NCBI RefSeq assembly: GCF_900091655.1
Contig: NZ_LT594621.1
Span: 3,563,052 to 3,627,051 of the forward strand
Length of the DNA stretch: 64,000 nt
Direction of reading: 5' to 3'
From: Culturomica massiliensis
Lineage (GTDB): Bacteria > Bacteroidota > Bacteroidia > Bacteroidales > Marinifilaceae
Numbering within the stretch: the first letter of the stretch is position 1; each line of letters begins with the position of its first letter. Shown in pieces: positions 45,687 to 52,831 of the stretch. The position numbers and the translations under genes were made by a program. The notes under the pieces are model-generated. The model made no database searches. It had not been told where the DNA came from and saw only the letters and a program-made list of their open reading frames with translations.

Positions 45687-47180
45687 ATGAAAAAGATATT
45701 ATATACTTTGATAGGTATTACGGGTCTTTCCCTTGCTTCATGCGATATGGACAAATACCCGTATGATAAAATCCCTACCGACGAAGCTTTACAGACAGTA
45801 AGTGACTTTAAAAATTTTCGGAATGGATTTTATGAATATACACAGGTCCTGTTTACAGGTGATTATGTTATCCAACCCGAAGTTCAAGCTGACGGTTTAA
45901 ATGCAGTTATTGACTTTACTAATACTTATGGCGCTTGGTACCGCTGGCAGCACACAGCAGAGAGTGGCGGACAATGGTCCGGTTTCTATGCATTGATCAG
46001 TAATTGTAATTTGGTATTGGAAAAAGGGGTATCACTGATGCATACTTTTTCTGACGCGGATCAAATCACATTAAAGCATTATTTAGGTGAAGCCTATTTT
46101 ATGCGGGCATTGGCATATGAAGAATTGGCTATCCGTTTCTGTAAACCGTATAATGCATCTACGGCAGCAAATGATTTAGGTGTTGCTTTAGTAACAAAAT
46201 ATGCACCTTCCAGCCAGTCTTCTACTTATCCGGCACGCTCGTCATTGGCAAAGACATATGAGCTTATTACTGCAGATCTTGACTCAGCAGCCAAATATAT
46301 AACGACACCCGGAACACAAAACTCCGGTTATCTGACAGAAGATGCTGTTGCTGCACTAAAAGCACGGGTTGCTTTACAGATGAAAGATTACACAGCAGCT
46401 ATCAATGCTGCAAAACCATTGGTAGATGGTGACAAGTATCCATTAGTCACGACGGCTGTTGCTATGAGAGACATGTGGACAAACGATAAGTCTACGGAGG
46501 TTATTTTTCAGCCCATATTCATATCAGGCCAATTGGGTAGTGCTACCGGTACGGTCTTAATTGATAAATCAGGAAGTAATACCAAAGTTAATCCGGATTT
46601 TCTTCCGACGAAAACAGTATTGGATTTATATGATCAAACGAATGACCTTCGCTTTGCTGCTTACTTTAAAAAAGGATCGATGAATTTTTCTTCAGGTTCT
46701 CCTCAGCTTTATTATTGTTCCAAATATCCGGGTAATCCGCTTTATTGTACGGGTAATACCCAGTTTATAAATGCTCCGAAAATACTTCGTATTGCAGAAA
46801 TGTATCTGATTTTAGCTGAAGCATATAAAGAATCCAATGATGAAACCAATGCGTTGAGTTATTTGAACGCTTTGCGTTCAAAACGTATCGCCGGTTATAC
46901 AGACCAAACATATAGTGGAACAGCGTTGACTAATGAAATTCGTAAGGAACGTCAAAGAGAACTTTATATGGAAGGTTACCGTTTGTGGGATCTGAAGCGT
47001 TATGGAATAGGTCTTAGCGGACGTACTCCTCAGGACGGAACTTATGTATACCAGAACGGTGGTGCAAATTCAACAGAAATCAGTAAAGAAGCCAGTGATT
47101 TCCGTTTTGTATGGCCGATTCCGACACATGAGATCAATGCTAATCCACAAATGAAAGATCAACAAAACGAAGGATACTAA
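45687..47180 (+). CDS. SusD/RagB-family lipoprotein, cassette D
   Basis: The 497-residue lipoprotein has lipobox LASC and mature start DMDKYPYDKIPTDEAL. Late motifs RIAEMYLILAEAYKES and KERQRELYMEGYRLWDLKRYG are standard. It follows susC by 16 bp and precedes the lipoprotein by 12 bp. Confidence 0.93.
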   Translation: MKKILYTLIGITGLSLASCDMDKYPYDKIPTDEALQTVSDFKNFRNGFYEYTQVLFTGDYVIQPEVQADGLNAVIDFTNTYGAWYRWQHTAESGGQWSGFYALISNCNLVLEKGVSLMHTFSDADQITLKHYLGEAYFMRALAYEELAIRFCKPYNASTAANDLGVALVTKYAPSSQSSTYPARSSLAKTYELITADLDSAAKYITTPGTQNSGYLTEDAVAALKARVALQMKDYTAAINAAKPLVDGDKYPLVTTAVAMRDMWTNDKSTEVIFQPIFISGQLGSATGTVLIDKSGSNTKVNPDFLPTKTVLDLYDQTNDLRFAAYFKKGSMNFSSGSPQLYYCSKYPGNPLYCTGNTQFINAPKILRIAEMYLILAEAYKESNDETNALSYLNALRSKRIAGYTDQTYSGTALTNEIRKERQRELYMEGYRLWDLKRYGIGLSGRTPQDGTYVYQNGGANSTEISKEASDFRFVWPIPTHEINANPQMKDQQNEGY

Positions 47181-47192
47181 AAAGGATTAATT

Positions 47193-48011
47193 ATGAAAAA
47201 GATATACATTTTATTTATTGCGTTATCCGCATTTTTCTTAATGGGATGTGAAAATGATCCCATTCACTATAGCGGTCCTGACTTCGTATCATTCAACGAA
47301 GGAGCTATAAACAAAGTTGTTAAAGAGAACGAAGACGGAATTTTAGAGATTACACTGGGAGTTTCCAAAACAAGCAATGCAGATCGTACTTTCAGTGTCG
47401 TTGTCGACGCAGCCAATACGACTGCAGTAGAAGGTCAGGATTATGAGTTTGTGAATAAAACCGTTACGATCCCTGCCGGAAAATATACCGGAGTAATTAA
47501 AGTAAAAGGCAATTATGACAATCTGACTCCTGAGGCTGTTAAGTTAACTCTTAATTTAGTAGCTGATCAGTCTATGTTACAGGAAGGAACAACCACAAGT
47601 GTTGTCGTAAATCTAAGTCGTTTCTTTGAGATTACCATGGACTGGCTGGAAGGCAACTGGTTGGCTCAGGATACAAAAAATGGAGCCAATGACGGAGATC
47701 CTTACGACATGACCATAGAGCAAATTAATGGAGATACGATTGCTATAGGCGGATTATTCGGAACACCTTCCTTAATCAAGGGTATCGTTGACTACGATAA
47801 TGCTCAGATACAAATTCCTATGCAGCAATATATGTTTTCTCAGGGAGGAGCTGATTATTTTATTTTTAATGTTGTCGGAAGTAGTTTGTATAATAAGCCT
47901 ATTGTTTGTGATATTAATTTCAGGGGAATAACAACCGGATCCTATGGTGTTTTGAATGCATCGTACTCAGGATGGTTTCCTTATATAACTGTAATGGTCA
48001 AAGAGGAATGA
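47193..48011 (+). CDS. Calx-beta-like surface lipoprotein, cassette D
   Basis: The 272-residue predicted lipoprotein has lipobox FLMGC. The N-terminal Calx-beta-like domain (KENEDGILEITLGVSK, AVEGQDYEFVNKTVTIPAGKY) is close to that of cassette A, and both go on FFEITMDWLEG; after that the sequences part (IGGLFGTPSLIKGIVDY here). The conserved first half may be structural and the second half ligand-specific. Confidence 0.82.
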   Translation: MKKIYILFIALSAFFLMGCENDPIHYSGPDFVSFNEGAINKVVKENEDGILEITLGVSKTSNADRTFSVVVDAANTTAVEGQDYEFVNKTVTIPAGKYTGVIKVKGNYDNLTPEAVKLTLNLVADQSMLQEGTTTSVVVNLSRFFEITMDWLEGNWLAQDTKNGANDGDPYDMTIEQINGDTIAIGGLFGTPSLIKGIVDYDNAQIQIPMQQYMFSQGGADYFIFNVVGSSLYNKPIVCDINFRGITTGSYGVLNASYSGWFPYITVMVKEE

Positions 48012-48036
48012 TCCTCTTAGGATGAACTTATCGGGA

Positions 48037-48067
48037 GAGGATGCAAATCAGCATCCTCTTCTTTTTC
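48037..48067 (+). terminator. Hairpin between lipoprotein and small gene, cassette D
   Basis: A 9-bp perfect stem (48037-48045 with 48052-48060) is followed by a pyrimidine-rich, T-rich run. Genes downstream continue in the same direction, so it may act as a partial terminator. Confidence 0.75.
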
Positions 48068-48084
48068 TCACTAAACCTGCAACC

Positions 48085-48780
48085 ATGAAAAAATTAATCT
48101 TTATTTTATGCCTATTTCTATCCGTGCCTTTGTTAAAGGCTCAGGATGTAAATAGTGTCAATTCGACGATGAACAATTTCCGGTTGAGTATGTTACCGGA
48201 TATCATGGATGTCGATTCCCCTAAATTTGCAGCAACCTATGACGGCACCCCTTTCCTGGAAAAGGAATGGCAACCCGGAAGTGTGACCCTAATTTCCGGA
48301 GAAATAAAAAAATACTCTATGAGATATTTTGTATATGGAGAGCAGATTTGGCTGAAGAATGAAGCCGATTCGACCTATACTCTGAATCTTTCGGATAAAA
48401 TCGCGGGGATAACGATTGGGAATAGACATTTTATCTACACTGATTATGTGACCGGGAACAGGTCCGGAACAGGTATACTGGAAGTGATGTATAACGGAGC
48501 GGGCTGCAAGCTTTTGAATCTCCATACCTGCCAGCTTGAAAAAGGGCGTCCGGCTAACGGATATCAGGAAAAAGAAAAGGATAAGTTCCAGCACAAAGAA
48601 GTTTTGTATTATCAACTGGATGAGCAGGAAGCATCGGTATTGCCCCGCTCTAAAAAAGAATTCTTATCCGTTTTCGGCGACAAAGCGAATCTTATCGGAA
48701 AGTATTTCAAAGACAATAAGCTGAAAATGAAACCGGAAGACCTGATAAAAGTCTTTACTTATTATGATGAAATAAAATAA
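48085..48780 (+). CDS. Small secreted protein, unknown family, cassette D
   Basis: The protein has 231 residues from the ATG at 48085 with a clear signal peptide (MKKLIFILCLFLSVPLLKAQ). Conserved blocks with the B copy are FLEKEWQPGSVTLISGE and FGDKANLIGKYFKDNKLK with EDLIKVFTYYD. There is no known catalytic motif. It always sits directly before the S8 protease where one is present (38 bp here), so an inhibitor, chaperone or accessory role for the protease is possible but unproven. Confidence 0.75.
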   Translation: MKKLIFILCLFLSVPLLKAQDVNSVNSTMNNFRLSMLPDIMDVDSPKFAATYDGTPFLEKEWQPGSVTLISGEIKKYSMRYFVYGEQIWLKNEADSTYTLNLSDKIAGITIGNRHFIYTDYVTGNRSGTGILEVMYNGAGCKLLNLHTCQLEKGRPANGYQEKEKDKFQHKEVLYYQLDEQEASVLPRSKKEFLSVFGDKANLIGKYFKDNKLKMKPEDLIKVFTYYDEIK

Positions 48781-48818
48781 AAGCATATATTTATAGCTAA
48801 TTTAATCTACCCCATACA

Positions 48819-51560
48819 ATGAACCATAAACTATTCTTTCTCCTGCTCGGCCTTCTTTTTCTGGGCTGTCAGGATGATAAACTCGGAAACGAGGATAAAA
48901 GCAAGGAGCAACCCGGATGGACCCGGGAAAGCCGGACAAACTTCCTTCCCGGCGTCATCCGGATAAAACTGCAATCCGGAAGTTCTGAAAAAGTACGCCT
49001 TTCTTCTGCCGCCGGGACGGCACAGATGGGGATTTCCGAAATCGACCGCATCGCCGCCGAACTCGGGGCCTCACAGATCAAGAGGGTATTCCCGCCTGCC
49101 GGAAAGTTCGAAGCCCGGCAACACGCCGCCGGACTTGACCTGTGGTATGACATCCGCTTCAATCAGGATGTTCCCCTGACAAGGGCCGCCGCCGATCTTT
49201 CGTCCGTAGCGGGCATCGACATCATAGAACCTGTCCGCCGGGCCGTCCGCACAGGCGGCGACCGCATCGTCCCCGTTGATGCCGCAGCCCTTGTAAAACC
49301 GGCTGCCACGGGGACCTTCAACGACCCCCTTCTGTCAAAACAATGGCATTACAACAACAACGGAAGCATCCAGTACTCCGTAGAAGGGGCTGACATCAAC
49401 CTGCAAAGGGCCTGGGACGTCACCGCCGGTTCCCGCGAAGTGATCGTCGCCGTCGTTGACGGGGGAATCGATATCAACCACGAAGACCTCCGGGACAACG
49501 TATGGAGAAACGAAGACGAGCAGGAAGGCCTGGACGACAACGATAACAACGGCTATGACGGGGATGTATACGGATGGAACTTCGTACACGACAGCCCGAA
49601 CATCGTGGCTCACGCACACGGTACCCACGTTGCGGGAACGATTGCCGCCGTCAATAACAACGGCATCGGCGTGTGCGGCGTTGCAGGAGGAAGCGGGAAC
49701 AACGACGGAGTACGTGTCATGAGCTGCCAGATTTTCGCCCCCAATGCACAGGACCCAGACAAGGACGACGGCACCCAGCAAATTCCCTCTGCCATTGTTT
49801 ACGGAGCCAACAACGGGGCCGTCATCAGCCAGAACAGCTGGTCCTATACATTTGACGAAGGGGTTACCCCGACCTTCCCCAGGGCTACCAAAGAAGCCAT
49901 CGATTATTTTATCACTTATGCGGGAATAGATGAAACAGGCATACAGACCGGCCCCATGAAGGGCGGTATCGTGATCTTCTCTGCCGGCAACAGCAACCGG
50001 GACTACCTCGAATATCCCGCCCAGTATGATAAAGTCCTTTCAGTAGCCTCCATGGCTCCGGATTTCAAAAAGGCCTATTATTCCAATTATGCAGACTGGG
50101 TTGATATAACCGCTCCCGGAGGAAGTTTCCGCTACGGCGGCAAATACAACGACAACTGTGCCATCCTGAGCACCCTGCCCGACAACAACTACGGATACAT
50201 GCAGGGCACCTCCATGGCCTGTCCCCATGTCTCCGGGGTTGCGGCGCTGATCGTTTCCGAATACGGCGTGGGACATCCCGGCTTTACCCCGGAGGACCTG
50301 CGCAAGCGCATCCTCAATACCGCAAGGGATATCGATGCCCACAATCCGGAGTTCGCCGGAAAGCTCGGCGTCGGCTACATTGATGCCGCCCGCGCCGTAC
50401 AGACCGATGCTGGGATTGCTCCCGAACCGGTGAATGACCTGCAGGTTGTCTGGAAATCAAATTCTGCAGAGCTTGCCTGGAGTGTTACGGCCGACCAGGA
50501 CAACGGGACGGCTGACCACTATGACATTTACCTGAGCACACAGCCGTTCGGGAACACGGACCTCAGTACCCTTGACGTAACCGGGAGGGTGGATGTCGGA
50601 AACAAGGCTGCCGGAGAAGGCGTGGCTGCCACGCTCAGCAATCTGACCCCAAAAACCGTTTACTATATCGCGGTCGTTGGCGTCGACATGTTCGGAAACC
50701 GTTCGTCTGCCGCCTTCGAAAGCGGTGAAACTCTGAGCAACCAACCCCCGGTTGTAACGCGCAGGAATTCAGGGGACATCCTGCTTAAAGCCTATCAGAC
50801 AAGGAAGGAATACTTCGACGTGACAGAGCCGGAAGGACAGGGGTATACATTCACCCTGAACGATATGAAAGGCGTTTCGGCTGCCCTGGAAGGCAATGCG
50901 GTTGTCGTTACCATCAAAGCCCCGGAAGTTTCGGCAGGGGAAGCATACAGCGGTACGGCCGTACTGACCGTCACGGATGAAGCCGGAGCTGCAACGGTTG
51001 TCGGCATCCCGTTCGCCATAGAGAAAAACAACGCCCCCGTTATCACCCAGGCATCCTGGGAAAACATGTACTTTGAGCGCAACGGGGAAAAGCAGGTTAT
51101 CCCCCTGGAGGACTACTTTACGGATGCAGACGGGGAAGCCCTCAGTTACGATATCACCAGTTCCGTCACCGGACTTATAAGAACGGACGTAGAGAACGGG
51201 CAGCTGACCATTACTTCCCTCAAAAACGGGATGGCCACAGTCACGGTTACTGCCGGCGATTATTTCGGAAAGACATGCAGCCGCGAATTTGTAGTGATGT
51301 CGAGGGACAACCGCGTGCCTGTCGACCTTTATCCCAATCCGGTAAAGGACAGGATGAATATCCGCATGGGCAAAGAGGTACAGGGGAAGATCGGCGTTAC
51401 CCTTTACAATACAGGAGGGACACAGGTATGGGAATCGGCAGAGACGATCTCTCCGTTCGGTCCGGCACAGGTGGATCTGAGCAGATTACCGGGGGGCAGT
51501 TATGTGGTGGTAGTGAAATACAACGGTAAAGAATACAAGAATAACATAGTGAAACTGTAA
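48819..51560 (+). CDS. S8 subtilisin-like protease with T9SS C-terminal domain, cassette D
   Basis: The 913-residue protein is the near twin of the cassette A protease, differing at D126, V153, V159 and D314. Catalytic D214, H270, N391 and S465 are intact, as are the lipobox-like C17, the fibronectin-III-like domain and the LYPNPVKD sorting domain. Its stop overlaps the PorV ATG (TAATG). It is GC-rich relative to the susCD genes of the same cassette, which suggests that the protease-PorV unit has a separate history. Confidence 0.93.
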   Translation: MNHKLFFLLLGLLFLGCQDDKLGNEDKSKEQPGWTRESRTNFLPGVIRIKLQSGSSEKVRLSSAAGTAQMGISEIDRIAAELGASQIKRVFPPAGKFEARQHAAGLDLWYDIRFNQDVPLTRAAADLSSVAGIDIIEPVRRAVRTGGDRIVPVDAAALVKPAATGTFNDPLLSKQWHYNNNGSIQYSVEGADINLQRAWDVTAGSREVIVAVVDGGIDINHEDLRDNVWRNEDEQEGLDDNDNNGYDGDVYGWNFVHDSPNIVAHAHGTHVAGTIAAVNNNGIGVCGVAGGSGNNDGVRVMSCQIFAPNAQDPDKDDGTQQIPSAIVYGANNGAVISQNSWSYTFDEGVTPTFPRATKEAIDYFITYAGIDETGIQTGPMKGGIVIFSAGNSNRDYLEYPAQYDKVLSVASMAPDFKKAYYSNYADWVDITAPGGSFRYGGKYNDNCAILSTLPDNNYGYMQGTSMACPHVSGVAALIVSEYGVGHPGFTPEDLRKRILNTARDIDAHNPEFAGKLGVGYIDAARAVQTDAGIAPEPVNDLQVVWKSNSAELAWSVTADQDNGTADHYDIYLSTQPFGNTDLSTLDVTGRVDVGNKAAGEGVAATLSNLTPKTVYYIAVVGVDMFGNRSSAAFESGETLSNQPPVVTRRNSGDILLKAYQTRKEYFDVTEPEGQGYTFTLNDMKGVSAALEGNAVVVTIKAPEVSAGEAYSGTAVLTVTDEAGAATVVGIPFAIEKNNAPVITQASWENMYFERNGEKQVIPLEDYFTDADGEALSYDITSSVTGLIRTDVENGQLTITSLKNGMATVTVTAGDYFGKTCSREFVVMSRDNRVPVDLYPNPVKDRMNIRMGKEVQGKIGVTLYNTGGTQVWESAETISPFGPAQVDLSRLPGGSYVVVVKYNGKEYKNNIVKL

Positions 51561-52501
51561 TGATGAAAAGAACAAATATATTATTGGCCCTGCTTTTGTG
51601 CTCTTTCTTTGGGGCACAGGGCCAGAGCGCCTCATTTCTGAATATCAATCCCGATGTCCGTTCTGCGGGTATGGGAGACGGTGGTGTAGCTCTCGGAAGC
51701 AATGCTTTTTCTTTGTATCTCAATCCTTCGGCTACGGTTTTCGGGGATTCGAAGGGGGCTGTGGCTTATTCGTATCTGCCGTGGCAGCGGGAGCTGACAG
51801 ACGGCAGTAATCTGCATGCCCTTTCGGGATATTACCGTCTGGGGAACAAAAGCGGCCTTTTGGCCGGGTTCCGTTATTTTACGCACGGCGATATCGTCGT
51901 AACGGACGGTGAGGGCAATACTTCGGGGAGCTTTACCCCGAAAGAATTTTCGATAGACCTGGGTTATGCTTACCGGCTTTGTGACCGCTGGTCTGTTTCG
52001 GCCGTGCTTCATTACATCAGTTCGGATCTGGGGGATTTCTCGGGAGCGAAGAAGGGTTCGGCCTTTGCAGCGGATCTGGGTGCGATGTATCATGCGCCGT
52101 CGTGGAATGCGGGCCTTTCCGTAACGAACCTGGGTTCAAAGATCGATTACGGTTACGACAGCTATGAGCTTCCGGCCAGCCTGAAAGCGGGCGGGGCTTA
52201 CTGGCATACCTTTTCTGACCGGCACCGTCTGACGGGTCATGCGGAGCTGGCTTACCGTCTGATGCCTTCCGATTACAGCGGCGTGAATGTTGGTCTTGGG
52301 GCCGAATACCTTTACAACGATCTGATAGCGGTGCGCGGGGGTTATCACATCGGGGACGATAAGAAGACAGGGCCCGGTTACGCCACTCTGGGTTGCGGTC
52401 TGATGTACCGCGGAGCAGAAGTGAACTTTGCTTACTGGCTGGCTGGCAGTGATTCGCCGGTGAAGGGAACGTTCTGTCTCTCTGCCGGATGGAGCTTTTA
52501 A
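51560..52501 (+). CDS. PorV/PorQ-family outer-membrane protein, cassette D
   Basis: The 313-residue protein is the same as the cassette A protein except at A87 and G273. The signal peptide, the NPDVRSAGMGDGG signature and the C-terminal aromatic residue are present. It is translationally coupled to the protease. It is a paralogue, and probably a specialised version, of the T9SS cargo shuttle; the main PorV of the cell should lie elsewhere in the genome. Confidence 0.82.
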   Translation: MMKRTNILLALLLCSFFGAQGQSASFLNINPDVRSAGMGDGGVALGSNAFSLYLNPSATVFGDSKGAVAYSYLPWQRELTDGSNLHALSGYYRLGNKSGLLAGFRYFTHGDIVVTDGEGNTSGSFTPKEFSIDLGYAYRLCDRWSVSAVLHYISSDLGDFSGAKKGSAFAADLGAMYHAPSWNAGLSVTNLGSKIDYGYDSYELPASLKAGGAYWHTFSDRHRLTGHAELAYRLMPSDYSGVNVGLGAEYLYNDLIAVRGGYHIGDDKKTGPGYATLGCGLMYRGAEVNFAYWLAGSDSPVKGTFCLSAGWSF

Positions 52502-52525
52502 ACAAACAATCATAATGTGACTGGA

Positions 52526-52555
52526 AGTCGGTTCAGAAATGGACCGGCTTTTTTA
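52526..52555 (+). terminator. Terminator of cassette D
   Basis: The stem AGTCGGT/ACCGGCT is followed by six Ts; the same sequence follows the PorV scar in cassette C. Confidence 0.78.
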
Positions 52556-52632
52556 TTTCTTTATACTTCCCTTCAAAACGAATTCTTTTTACCCTATTTT
52601 TTCGCTGCAAAACAGATGAGATGTTTTTTAAT

Positions 52633-52732
52633 ATTATGTAACCATCTTCGTCGTATCCGATAGTACCTTTTTCTCTCCTTCTCATACATCTTTCTTCCTT
52701 TCGCTTCCCTTGACATACCACGCTTACTAAGC
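52633..52732 (+). repeat. 100-bp inter-cassette block, copy 3 (before E)
   Basis: This is the same block as at 35180 and 41309, with a short divergent patch about 40 bp before the palindrome. Confidence 0.85.
52722..52732 (+). promoter_or_regulatory. Palindrome upstream of susC E
   Basis: The core GCTTACTAAGC, with the right arm ATGTG as in cassette A, lies 99 bp before the susC E start. The following leader is homologous to that of cassette A, not to B or C. Confidence 0.7.
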
Positions 52733-52831
52733 ATGTGCAGCTTGCCTGAAAATCACAATAGATGAGGATTTTAACTTGAATTTAGGAGGTGGGGAACAAA
52801 AATTAACGATTTAATTAAAAACAGCCTAAAT

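Larger units (their letters stand above)
48587..52503 (+). repeat. Right arm of the ~3.9-kb inverted repeat
   Basis: This segment matches 19596-23511 in inverted orientation. It runs from inside the small gene to just past the PorV stop codon. Confidence 0.9.

Noticed and set aside
35180..52732. Spaced 100-bp blocks as a CRISPR-like array
   Set aside because: Only three copies, many kilobases apart, with genes in between and no cas genes.
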